64,000 bases of DNA from Agapanthus africanus. Lineage: Eukaryota > Streptophyta > Magnoliopsida > Asparagales > Amaryllidaceae. The stretch spans positions 294,524,044 to 294,588,043 of the forward strand of contig CM057337.1 in assembly GCA_030015575.1 (NCBI GenBank). Reading direction: 5' to 3'. A program made the position numbers and the translations under genes. Under the pieces are notes generated by a model. The model was given only the letters and a program-made list of their open reading frames with translations, was not told where the DNA came from and did no database searches. Shown here one piece after another: positions 46,685-58,053 of the stretch (its first letter is position 1; each line of letters begins with the position of its first letter).

Positions 46685-49600
46685 TGTAGCGTTTTGAAAA
46701 TCGTTTCGGTGAAATTTCGGAAAATCGGTAAAATGACGGGGTTTTCTGTAAAAAGTCAAAAAAGAAATACCTTATTATAAAAATTAAATATACATATTCT
46801 AGCTATGTAATTGCTATTATTTGGTGTTTATTGAGCCGCTGGTGAAATTTCAAATTTTCTGAAAAAAATATTATTTTATTATTATTTTAAGCCGTCACTA
46901 ATACATTTAATTAGGGAAAATTACAAATTGGAATGAGTTGAAACAAATTTTTTACATCATAAAACTTTAAATAAAATTTTATCATGTGATTTTTGAAATG
47001 AAAACGTTTGCCAAAACGGTTTGGAAATTATCGAAGAAAAAGGCTTTTTTCGGTGAAATTGTGTAAAGGGAAATTGGGGTATAGTATTTATCTTTTATTT
47101 TCTTCACCCACACTCACCCACACCCTCTCTCCTCCCCCCTATACTGCTGGCCGAACCCCCTTCACCATATTACCACCCCATTTTTAGAAAAGAGAACAAA
47201 GGAAATAAAGAAATCAATAAAGAAATGGGTGTGTTGACTTGAGGTATGGGTCTTCTTTCTTCCTTTGACTTCACACCTCACTCCTCCCCTCCCCAAATCA
47301 GCAACTCCCTCATTTTGTTCAGCCCTTGCTGCAGCAGCTCTCCCCCCCCCCCTTCATCACTTCTTTTCTTTTCAAAAACTCTTGTAAAATTCATCAAAAC
47401 ACCATGCAAAACCTCACAAAATCAAAATCTAATCCCTACCCATTTTTCCTTGGCCATTCAAGCATGGATCTTGGTGAAAAGAGAGCATTTTGGGAGGCTT
47501 GATTTCATGGGAGATCTCTAAATTGTGGAGGTATAATCTTAACCCTAAAGTTTAATTGTTGTTTAATTATGTTAATCTAATTTATTCAAGTGTTAATTTG
47601 GTTGTGATTGCTAGTTTAGGAAATTCTAGAAAAGGGTTTAAATTTTTATTAGGGTTGTTATCATTAGATTATGGTCTTAAAGAGTAGATTAACATGTTAT
47701 TGTTATGTAAAACTTAATCTTGTTGCATCTTGCTAATTGCTACTTTTAAATTGCCCAAATTGCATAGTATTGCAAACTAGGTTTTAAAAATTAAGTTAAA
47801 TTGTTAGATAAAATTTCTAATTATGGTTTCAAAGCATTATTAACATTATAATGAGTGGTTTAATACCTTAGGTTATGCAAAACTAAGCTTAATTGTTAAA
47901 TTGTGAATTTTTGCTTGAAAATTATTAAAATTGGATAATTAGTAAACTAGGTTTTCGGGGTTAATGAAATTTATTGGGATTAAATTATGGAAATTATTTT
48001 TATGACTTATTTAAGATATTTAATAAGTATTATGGCCGCTAGATTTGTTTAAACGTCGAGTTTTGTACTAAAACGGGTAATTTTGCTTGCTAGTTTTTCG
48101 AAAAAACGGCTTTTAGGGTGAATTTGGGGTTTTTGTGAGTTTTAAACTATTTTATATTAAAATTAGTGTTCGTGAATGTGCAAATGAGTGTGTTTGGGTT
48201 GTTCTCGACGGTTTGGCGTTTGTACGCCGACTTCGAGGGTTTTTGGGTTGATTTGTGAAAGCAACCATAGGTTTTGACCTATATGGGATTCGTGTGTCGT
48301 TTTGGTCATGAGTCGGATTTTAATGCGATATGGTACGTTATGATATGTAGGTATCCCCATGTGGACTTCGAGACGACAAGCAAGCGCGTGGCGACGTCGG
48401 CACCACTAGCGAGGACCAGGTGAGTAGATTTATATCTACGGGGAGAAGTCGGGTGGATGGCGTATAGCACCCCCGCAGTCCGTGGTGGTGTATACGGATG
48501 CGTATACACACCAACAATTATTATATGTTATTTGGGATTAATAACGATGCTTAGGATGGATATTGGTGTGTTGGATTACTTTAGTGTTGCGAACCCTAGG
48601 GTAGTGTTACACACACATACACACATACATACTTGCATACATTCCTATTGATATGTGCTCATGGGATTCTTTATAGTTATGTGTTCACATGGGTATAGGA
48701 CTATGTGTTCACATACGGATTGAGGATGATACTTGGGATTGAGCTGAGTCGATGAGATTTGATTTGAGGCCGTGAGATCGGTGATATAGCAGGGTTCGTA
48801 TCTTAGATACGACATGACGTTGTAGCGGGTCTTTGACGTAGTGTTTCACACACGTCCATGCATACGTAGGCGGTATCAGTATGGTACTAGACGTAGATCA
48901 GTACCCCGATCATGATATTTGATAAAGAGGATACCTGGTGAATAGTATGATGAATGTGATATTGACCCGTACCCAGATTGGGATGCCGTACGACGGATTT
49001 ACGTACGAGCTATATTGATGATTGATCCGCACTCTTGACTTGGGATGCCTGATTATAGATATGGTATCGGATATGATATTATTGAGGCGGGATCACCGAC
49101 TATACATATACAGGTATGTATATGTATCGACTCAGATGATAGGCGGTTTCCTTACCTGTAGTTCAGCTTGTTAGTTCAGCCGTATAGTTTAGCGTAGTTG
49201 TTAGATTAGATTAGACTTCTTACCTATTTCAAAAACTAACGAATCGTGGGCATTTTTAAAGACAGCTCAAGGGAATCTACGGATATTTCAAAAATGACGT
49301 ATCTTTTCATAAAAACACCGTAGCCTCTATTTTCAAAACCCCATGATTCGTGTTATTTCAAAAGGCACCATTCGTAGGACTTATATTAGATTATTGCAGA
49401 TTAGTTATCGTTGTGTCTAGTATTCAGCCCCCGCACATTATTGCTGTTCGCTCTGCCTCGCATATTTATTTTGCTGCATATTCCATTATTGATATCATGC
49501 TGTTAGGACACCAGCACCATTACCGATGATGCGTATGTACCACGTACACCTACTTGCCGGCTCATACACATCTTCATCGGTAATTGCCATGTCACGTACA

Positions 49601-51130
49601 CTTTAGAGAATATAATTGCTTGACTTAGATTGTTAGCTGTTAGTTTTGACATGATATTAGTGTACTTCCCTTATATGCCATATTAGACATTGTAGTTATT
49701 ACCTACCACTTCATGCATACTGTTATTCAGTTGTTCATGCCTAGTTCATTATCATTGACATATGCACTTGTGATGATTTCTTGAGATTTATGATATTTCT
49801 GGATTTCGGGGAAAGCCGCAAAATTTACAACTTATGATCTTTTAAAATATAAAATGTTGCGGTTTTCTAATGATGTAAGGTGTCGTCCACCATGAGTTTG
49901 CTGTGGTTTTGGAGATCCGTGTCGAGGAGTGGAGGAACCGTCACGGGTACATGGTGGGCCCGGTATGGTACCCCGGGGCAAGAGGAATGTGGTGTTGACG
50001 TTGAGCCTGGCTGGGGAGCACTACCTACCGGTGATATTACCCGACACGTCGGATATCCGGAGGATACCGTCGTGGTCTTGAGATGGATGGTAGGGGCCGG
50101 TCCGGACTGACGGCGCCCTAGATATTGAGCTTGAGACATTGATATTTCGAGACAGTGAGATTTATGTTTTGTGTCGATGCTAGACACTGTTAATACTGAT
50201 TTCATTATGATACCTCAGTTTAAAAATACGAAGGAAATCTCACTAATTTATGAAAACAGTTTCTTCATTTACATGTATTCTGTTTCATGCATTCATACCT
50301 CATTCATATGATATATTGCTATCTGAGGCACTGACACGGGCACATGAAATTATACTCGGGTTAGATATTACCCTAGCCATTGTTATAGGCTGCATGTTAT
50401 TCATATATTGAGGATATATTATGATCATTGACCTAGGTTGCGTTATTTATGCGATTTCTGTGCGTAGATGTTTTTCTATTCACGAGTTGGCAACTCACCC
50501 CCGTTGTGCCCCAGTTTCTTGCAGATTTGCCGTACAGGTTTCACTACGGCTTGCGGGCTCAGTTTCATTCGGGTGATTTGCTAGTAGGTGGGTTTACTTG
50601 TATCATACCCCCATTATATATCTTGTATATCATTATTCTGTTGTATCTAGAAGTTCCATCAACCAAACATGTATCGATTGAGATAGAGACCAGTGTTGTT
50701 TATTCTTTCGACCTTAGAGTCGCTCGTTATAATTCTGGTGGTTTTGAGTTCCCTTTTGAGTTTTTGATCCTCGCCGTTGGCGTTGTATATTATATTGCTT
50801 GTGTGGTTGTGACCGTCGATTGACAAAGAGCTAGCTCCCGCTTGGGGATGCCTTTTTCTTGATTTCGTATACTATTCATGTTGTATCCCGTTTGGGGGCC
50901 AGTATTTACAAAGGAGACTCTGCCGAAATTTTCAGTAAATTTTTGATGCTTTTAAAAACCGCATAATTCGGCTTATGCTATTGAAACTACTTGCTTTAAT
51001 TTGGTTTTTCCTGCACTCTACTACTTTTCTTGGTTTGGATTTCTGGGTTTTCGGTTTACTTAGATTACGTACGCCTCGAGACGTTCGTAGTTTAAGTGCC
51101 GGTCATGTTCCGTACTTTCGGGTCGTGACA
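46685..51130 (+). repeat. Tekay-2 3' LTR (4.4 kb)
   Basis: This is the partner of 39486-43932. The hairpin is at 48424-48439, with a CAG-GTGAG donor-like site at 48417-48424 and TTTCTTGCAG at about 50515-50524. GTTAT follows at 51131. Confidence 0.95.
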
Positions 51131-51135
51131 GTTAT

Positions 51136-53110
51136 GTTTGTGTCGGTGTTGGATATTTAGCCTTATGTGATGTGTTTGAGAAATTTTAGGATCGCAAGCC
51201 GGGACTTTGGATGCTGCGAAGAAAGAGAAGCAGGTGGTCAGATTTTCGTAGCTCAAAATCATCGGTGAGTAGATTTAACATCTACGGGGAAATCACCAAT
51301 ATGGCGTTAAGTGTCAGAGCTAGATATGATAAGATATTAGCCCCATGTTTATATGCACATATAATGATGGTGCATGAATTTCATTGCATATAATTACTTG
51401 TTGTGCCTGAACCTGTATCCATTGTACGCTGCACTATTATTGACAGTCTATGTTGCACGAGCACCAATATTATGCTACACACACTGTCGGTAATTGCCAT
51501 GATACGCACAACACATGTATTCATATGATATACCCTACTTTTGGTTAGCGAAATAGAGGCATTTATTCTTGTGCGATGGCGCATATGAAATATTGCATAC
51601 CTTTACACCTACATGCTTACACATATGCCTTGCTATACCTACATGCTTATACATATACCTTGCTATAGTTATATGTTCAGCTTTGTATGATATATACCGG
51701 TGGTATGGGACGCTGTTATATATTTATATGGGATTCGGATACTTGGGAACCACGTGATATATTTAATGACTTGATGCATTTCAATAGCGGACTTTTCCCG
51801 TAATATGCTCATATTGTTGTTCTAGGTGCATATGTTATATTACATGGATTTCCGCATTTGAGATATGTTTTCATGCGAATTGGGGGATTTCAAGTGTCTA
51901 TGTTGGGAACTTATATTCCGAGGTATATATGGATATTGGAAACCGATACGTGGAACACAAGTGTCGAGGTTGGGATCTTGGGTTTCGAGGAACGTATGGA
52001 TATCAGTGAACTAATACGTGGATCACAAGTGTCGATATTAGGCACTTAGGATTCGAGGAACGTATAGATACGAGTATTTTATGTGTCGATGCTGGGCACT
52101 AGTTTTAATGATATTTTCGGGTGTTGATATTTGAAACTCAGGTTCCATGAGATTTACAGGGCCGATATGAGGGCCGATCTGAAGATTTTGGGATTTGGGG
52201 TGTTGTTGATTTACACCGGGATTTTCCATGCTGATGATTTATGCGTGAGATTATTAATTTTTCCACACTCAGTATTTAGTTGATATGCATTTGATTCATG
52301 TAGATATAGTACCCTGGTGGTGTACCTTGATCATGATAGTTGCATTTTCATATTGCCATACTAATGCTACCGGCTTACATGTGATTGATTATTGCTGTTA
52401 GAGCATACTTGTGATTACCGTATGGTGTTATTTACTATTCATGAGTTGGCAACTCACCCCCGTTGTGCCACAGTTTTTTGCAGGACTTACTCTCAAAGTA
52501 GTCGCGGCAGGGCGCCTTATTATCTCTACTCTTGCGGATACCGCTACGGTTGGCTCTGAGGTCATTGCTTTTCGGTGGGTTCGCGGTTATCTGTTTATGT
52601 ACATTGTATATCTTTTTGTTGGATCTAGTATTCTCCATCTACCACTTCATGTATTTGACTTAGAGACGAGTTGTGAGGATTCGGTGTTGTATATATTTTG
52701 GTGACTTTTGGGTGTCGTGCTCGTGGGAGACGGTCTTTTTGTAAAGTTTAACCTCCTTATGCTGTTTTCATTTATATTTCTTCGCTTCGGCGTCGTATAT
52801 ATGCTTGTGGTGGTTGTTTCCGCCGTTGGGCATGATTTGCTCCCGTTTGGGATGCTTTATTTATATTCTATGTTGTGCCCGTTTTCGGGGCTAGTTTTTA
52901 CAAAGGTGGTGCTGCAGAAATTTTCAAGAAAGAAAACAAAAGTTAAAAGTTTTTACTTGAGATTTTCCGAATGTTTTAAACTATGCTTTTCTCCACTTAT
53001 CCATTTTTGGGTGGTTTAGATCTCTGGGTTTCGGCTTACTTAAATTACGTACGCCTGTTGACGTTACGTGGTTTAAATGCCGGTCACGTGCCTAAAATTG
53101 GGTCGTGACA
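51136..53110 (+). repeat. Tekay-C 5' LTR, segment 3 (3' end of LTR)
   Basis: The LTR continues after GTTAT and ends GGGTCGTGACA. It has the family hairpin GTAGAT-TTAAC-ATCTAC (51269-51285) and GAGTTGGCAACTC (52443-52455). It is homologous to Tekay-1 and Tekay-2 LTRs in the same order. It is non-coding despite several 60-100-codon frames. Confidence 0.88.
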
Positions 53111-53113
53111 AAG

Positions 53114-53126
53114 TTGGTATTAAAGC
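53114..53126 (+). promoter_or_regulatory. Tekay-C primer binding site, mutated
   Basis: TTGGTATTAAAGC after an AAG spacer. It has two changes relative to the intact Tekay-2 site, both of transition type. Confidence 0.85.
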
Positions 53127-53349
53127 GCTAGCTTTTACCTTTCGGAGTGTAGGATGACCTTGCTATGATGCAGCAGGTATCTTAAGCAGAGTAACATAGC
53201 GTGTGTATGTTCCGCGGCATACTTACGACACGGTACTCCGCTAAAGTGACCTTAGGACTTATTGATTGAAATCCCTTCCATGATTATATACAATCCTTGT
53301 GATTCAATTTCTGTGTCCTTATCAAATCTTGTTTCCATTTCCATCCTTT

Positions 53350-54570
53350 ATGCCGCCGAAGAATACTAGGGCACAGAGAGCGGCCGCGAGGGCCGGGGTC
53401 AGAGTTGACTCGTTTGAAATGAGGACTGACCAGGGCGGTATGCCTGTTGTACTGGAGCAGATTGCTATGCTAGGGGCTGGTATGCAGGACTTATGCCAGA
53501 TGATGGGGTCGTTAGTTGAGGCCATTCGAGTGCGGAGGCAGGAAGTCATTCCACCTGTTGCGGGGACCACAATGGTACTTACTGTTTCGGCAGTCACAAC
53601 TACAGCTACGGAGGTTATCACCGTGTCACTGTCAGAGTTCATGAGACCGAGGCCTCTGGTATTCACTGGCACCGATGCAGCTGAGGATCCGCAGTCGTTT
53701 ATTGACCAGAAGGCCAGGATTTGTCGTTCGCTCCGATGCTCCAACGCGAGATGGGTAGAGTTCGCGAGCTTTCGTCTGGAGGGTCTGGCCCAGAAGTGGT
53801 GTGAGTCCTTGGAGAGGGGCCGAGCCGCCGGTCTTGCTCCTATGACCTGGGCTGAGTTCGTGATGGTGTTTCTCGCCCGTTTTCTTCCACCGAGCATCAG
53901 GGATGATCGAGCGCGCAGATTCGAGTCGTTACGCCGGACTCCGGGGATGACGGTGACTAAGTACGATGTATTGTTTACCTAGCTGTCTGTGTATGCACCG
54001 TATTTGGTAGCTACTGAGGAGATGCGGGTGAAGAGGTTCGTTCGAGGTCTGCTTACCCAGTTGTTCCTCGCTACCAGCAATCAGCATTACGACACCTATG
54101 CAGCAGCGGTGGACACAGCCTTGTTGGTTGAAGAGCGTCTTTCTGAAACGTCGGTTGCTCCGGAACCGAAGAGGATTCGTACTGGGGATTCAGCGGGGAG
54201 GCGGGCGTTTAGACGTCGTGACAGTTCCCGTTCAGATATTGGGGGTAGTGGAGGTTCGAGACGAGGTTGGCTTTTTATCTTTTATCCTCAGGAGAGTTAG
54301 CAGTATGCATCTGGATGTTACCGGTGCGGGAGTTTGGGTCATCGGGTTCGAGATTGTACTGAGCCACGTGAGAGCGAGGCAGCTGTACCGCAGGTTACCA
54401 TACAACCTTTTCCACCTCAGAGGGCGTTTCCCCTTATGCCTGTTGTTGCCCTGCATCAGACTCCTGCTCAGAGAGGTCGTGGTCGCGGTGGTTTTGTGCC
54501 GAGGGGACGGGGTGGCGGAGGTAAAGGATAGCCAGTTGCTGGTAGAGGGCAGGCTTGGGTGTTTTCCTTG
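53350..54570 (+). pseudogene. Tekay-C Gag
   Basis: The start at 53350 gives MPPKNTRAQRAAARAG, the family start. Capsid motifs are FTGTDAAEDPQSFIDQKARI, RWVEFASFRLEGLAQKWCES, PMTWAEFVMVFLARFLPPSI and APYLVATEEMRVKRFVRGLL. The zinc knuckle CYRCGSLGHRVRDC (about 54316-54357) is intact, unlike in Tekay-1. Stops at 53980, 54298 and 54529 interrupt it, yet the reading frame never shifts. Gag would package element RNA in cytoplasmic particles. Confidence 0.93.
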
Positions 54571-55641
54571 ACTCATCAGGACGCGCGGGAGTCCACTGCA
54601 GTGGTTTCATGTACCATTTATGTATGTTCTTTTGATGCACATGTTTTATTTGATCCGGGATCTACGCATTCGTATGTTTCTACGCACTTCATGCCGAGGT
54701 TAGGCTGAGAGTCGTGTTTGCTAGATCAGCCGCTTGTCGTGACTACTCCTGTTGGAGAGTCGTTTGTTGCGCGACACGTGTTTCGGTCATGTGCTGTTCA
54801 TATAGGAGATCGAGATTTGTCCGTCGACTTGATCTTTCTTAAGATGTTGGACTTCGATGTTCTCCTGGGCATTGAATGGTTAGCTACTTGCTACGTGTCC
54901 ATTGACTGACGCGAGAAGACTCTTAGGTTTTGTTTTTCCGGCGAGTTAGTGTTTGTTGTGCAGGGGGACCGTGGTGCCGCCCCTCACAGTTTGATTTCTG
55001 TCCTTTGTGCTAGTCGGGTTTTAAGGAGACGATTTCGGGGATTCTTGGCTTTCATTCATGATACTGGAGCCACAGTAGAGTCGTTGGACTGGGTTCCTAC
55101 CGTGCGAGAGTTGCCTGACGTTTTTCACGATGAGTTACCTGTGTTTCCGCCAGAGCGCGATATTGAGTTTTGCATTGATCCGATTCCAGGCGCGGGGCCT
55201 ATTTCTATACCACCTTATTGGATGGCTCCGGCGGAGCTTAGAGAGCTTAAAGATCAATTGCAAAAGTTGCTTGATAGGAGACTTGTGCGTCCCAATGTTT
55301 CTCCATGGGGAGCTCCTGTTCTATTCTTCAAGAAGAAGGACAGAAATTTGAGGTTGTGTATGGATTATCGTCAATTGTACTGAGTTACGATATGGAATAG
55401 GTATCCTTTACCTCGCATTGACGATTTATTTGATCAGCTCGAGGGTGCGAAACATTTTTCTAAGAATGATTTGCGTTCGGGTTATCATCAGTTGCGGGAT
55501 CGGAAGGATGACATTTCGAAGACAGCTTTTCCTACGCGCTACGGGCATTATGAGTTTTTGGTGATGTCGTTCGGGTGCACCAATGCACCAGCAGCGTTCA
55601 TGGATTTGATGAACCGGATTATCAGGCCTTTCCTCGACAAG
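54571..55641 (+). pseudogene. Tekay-C protease and RT N-terminal half
   Basis: It stays in the gag frame. The protease has an intact active site LFDPGSTHSYVS (about 54647-54682), then MLDFDVLLGIEWLA. The RT begins with [20 protein letters not shown] and continues with [31 protein letters not shown] and [20 protein letters not shown]. Stops lie at 54706, 54907 and 55381. Coding sequence is cut at 55641 after FLDK by Athila-D, and the catalytic motif lies on the far side at 63877. Confidence 0.93.
55637..55641. repeat. Target-site duplication ACAAG of Athila-D (left copy)
   Basis: ACAAG at 55637-55641 recurs at 63872-63876. Removing 55642-63876 restores the RT reading frame at the junction. 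Confidence 0.95.
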
Positions 55642-56067
55642 TGTTCAGTTCATAAAACTGCACATTTGTATTACATTTTTCCTACCATTTTCATATTAAA
55701 AAAGGACTTTATTATAATATATTATACATATGAGGGTTTATGTGTAAAAACATTAATTTTCATGTGTTAATATATTTTAATTATCATTTGGTAGGAAAAT
55801 GTATGTAAATAAATTCATTTACCAAATCCTAGTAGAACTAAGTCTACTAAATATTATTTGAGATTATTGTGCAGAATTTTCCAAGTAGTTATTCAGAATT
55901 TAGCAAGCAAATCAAGTTGTTGAAGAAGACTTGCCTAATTAAGAATTAAAACTTGGAGACGAAGTCTGGAAGCAGCCGAGAGAAGATTTCTGAATTCTGA
56001 AGGTGCCTAGGATTGCCACATGTCCTAAAGACCAAGCCCCAGAAAAATGATGGAGGGATGAGATCAA

Positions 56068-56116
56068 ATGGCCACGGATCCGTGGCCATACCCCCCTTTG
56101 GCCGCGGATCCGCGGC
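56068..56116. repeat. Two perfect GC palindromes in Athila-D 5' LTR
   Basis: A 22-bp perfect palindrome at 56068-56089 (core GGCCACGGATCCGTGGCC) and a 16-bp one at 56101-56116 (GCCGCGGATCCGCGGC) are 11 bp apart, about 90 bp before the TATA box. The 3' LTR copies (62848-62865 and 62880-62895) have one or two mismatches. Confidence 0.96.
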
Positions 56117-56205
56117 AATCTAGAGGGATCATTTGCTAAGATTTTTTGGCTTAAATCTCTGCTATATTTTACCAACTTTTGAAGCAAAAGATTGTTGCTT
56201 TGGAC

Positions 56206-56213
56206 TATAAAAG
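56206..56213 (+). promoter_or_regulatory. TATA box, Athila-D 5' LTR
   Basis: TATAAAAG in GGACTATAAAAGGGCACC is a strong plant TATA context. The 3' LTR copy is at 62984-62991. Transcription should start about 30 bp downstream. Confidence 0.75.
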
Positions 56214-57095
56214 GGCACCGAGAGCCTCTTGGAAAAGCTATCAAGCCGAAGAGATCACGAAGTCCCAGACGGCTCACGTATCCAGGCTGATCATCAACGG
56301 TTCATCTACCTCCTTGGAAGAGATCGAGAAGCAACTAGTTTTGTACTCATTTTCTAAGGAATAAAGTGTAGATTGTTCAAGTTGATTAATAAAGGTAGTT
56401 ATTTTATTTAATTCTTTTGCATTTTACATTATGTTTTCCCTCTCTGTCTTTTCATCTTCTTCTCCCAACATGCGCGAGTAATTCTGCGCTTGTTAGGGTT
56501 CGTAGGATTAGAGTAGGCTAATGGACGATGAAAATAACTAAACCCTTTTTAAGTCCTATAAAGTTTAGGAACTTTATCAAAAGAATCATTAACATCCTAA
56601 TCGGGCGCGCTAGCAATTCTTTTCTAGTTCCGACCGCGATTAGAGATTAGATTAATGATTGTTTTGGTAAAGGCTAGATATGAACGGAGTTCCGTGTCGA
56701 GATAAGGGTTAAGAGTGGGATTCCTTTTCTCTCCAGAAACCCTAATCTACACGTATCACCGTCGTTATAGTTCTAAATCTATTAATGGATAAAAAGGGTA
56801 ACTTTTAATTAATCGTCCATAACTACTAAATCCTAACGAACCCTACAAGCCTTCTAATTATATTATCTAAGTCTCGAAAATAATCTAGATCTATATTTTA
56901 CATTCTTCTTTAACGTAGATCTAGAAACCAATATATAAAATTCTTTATCCCTCCTCTCTTTTTCAACACATCTAAAGTAAGAGTAAAAGGTTCCACGTTT
57001 CCCAGAGGACGACCCGTACTCATCTCGGTCTAGGTACGCGCGACACCGTTATTGATTGTGGTTAACTACAAACACACTTTTTCGTACCAATCAAA

Positions 57096-57113
57096 TGGCT
57101 CCGTTGCCGGGGA
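57096..57113 (+). promoter_or_regulatory. Athila-D primer binding site
   Basis: TGGCTCCGTTGCCGGGGA, two bases after the LTR. It differs at one position (T for G) from the Athila-A site. Confidence 0.9.
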
Positions 57114-58053
57114 TACGTGCGTAATTTTTTATTTTTACTATTTGTGTTGAATTCTTAGACGAGTCATATCATTATTAAAACAAAACTGCAAATTGCATAT
57201 TTAACGATTTTTGCGTGAATTTTTGCAAGGAGATCTGGAGTCACAGAATTGAGGAAAACAGGAAACAAAGACGTTTTTAGATATCCAGAGGAGCAAATGA
57301 GACCACAGAAAAAATTTCATCAACTGTTCTCTCTACGACGCGGCGGAACCGCGGCAAAAGCACCTTTCCGCGGGGGAATCGCGGCAGGTTAGAGGAATTA
57401 GGGCTTCAAAATTTTCTGGTATCTTTCTTAACTCCTTCTCTCTCTCCTCAAATCCAATAAAATCTATTTTCTACAGGATTCTTTGCAAAATTGCGCCGCT
57501 AAAAAAAAAATCTTTTTGCAAAAGTTTTGTGATTGGATTTGTTTTGCATATTTAATACGGACTTTAAGGGGAAAAGACCAAATCAAGATTAGGTGGGGAT
57601 TTCATCACCCTTCCTAAGCCCCACAAATCACAAACTGAGCATATAGATCAACCCTTCATTAATTTAAAAAATATCTAGACCAGACTCTAAGGACTGTCGC
57701 GCTCAATAAGGACAGAGGAAGGTCGTGGGTAATCTATCGTTTATCCGCATTATTTTTGTAGTGCCTAGGCAAGTGTGTCGAAGGCTAGTGGTTTTTAATT
57801 AGGCCCACGACGTGGTTCCTTCCCACTTACCTGGCACTTACCTGGCTACAAGGGTAGTACGGAGGCGGTAGAGGATTTATCCCGCGGCTTGTCCTTTGGA
57901 AGTCTAGGAGCGGTCTAGAGACTGGACCTAGGTGACCTTAGTTCTAGGGTTGCTTGTGCATCTTAGGGTGATTTGTCTTGAGTCCCACTTTTTCAAAAAA
58001 CAAACCAATTTTTAAACCACACACACGCTGCCACTTGTAAACTCGCTTAGTGC
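57114..58053 (+). other. Athila-D untranslated leader
   Basis: No gene is seen. It contains GC-rich inverted repeats at 57340-57355 (GCGGCGGAACCGCGGC) and 57368-57385 (CCGCGGGGGAATCGCGGC), then blocks homologous to the Athila-A leader ending GCTTAGTGCATGCT just before the Gag start. Confidence 0.82.

Larger units (their letters stand above)
39486..51130 (+). mobile_element. Tekay-2: pol-less Tekay-family element with 4.4-kb LTRs
   Basis: LTRs 39486-43932 and 46685-51130 are each about 4,446 bp and nearly identical, roughly 1% different in the lines compared. They are flanked by GTTAT at 39481-39485 and 51131-51135. The 2.75-kb internal part has a Tekay primer site, a Gag N-terminal remnant, unknown sequence, a diverged hairpin array and a canonical polypurine tract. 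No protease, RT, RNase H or integrase is detectable. It is a non-autonomous (LARD-like) element that must have been copied by enzymes of a relative. Confidence 0.95.
55642..57093 (+). repeat. Athila-D 5' LTR
   Basis: It starts TGTTCAGTT and ends CCAATCA. It contains two GC palindromes (56068-56089 and 56101-56116), a TATA box (56206-56213) and AATAAAG signals near 56362 and 56386, so U3-R-U5 can be placed. Confidence 0.95.

Noticed and set aside
16169..53110. Reading 16169-17032, 39053-39485 and 51136-53110 as three separate solo or partial LTRs
   Set aside because: ACACT and GTTAT duplications at the joins, together with the summed length matching the 3.3-kb Tekay-1 LTR, show they are one LTR split by two insertions.
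53299..55383. Stop-codon readthrough or recoding as the explanation for six in-frame stops in Tekay-C
   Set aside because: Mixed TAG and TGA stops at unrelated places, including inside RT, and a mutated primer site fit ordinary decay better than programmed recoding.
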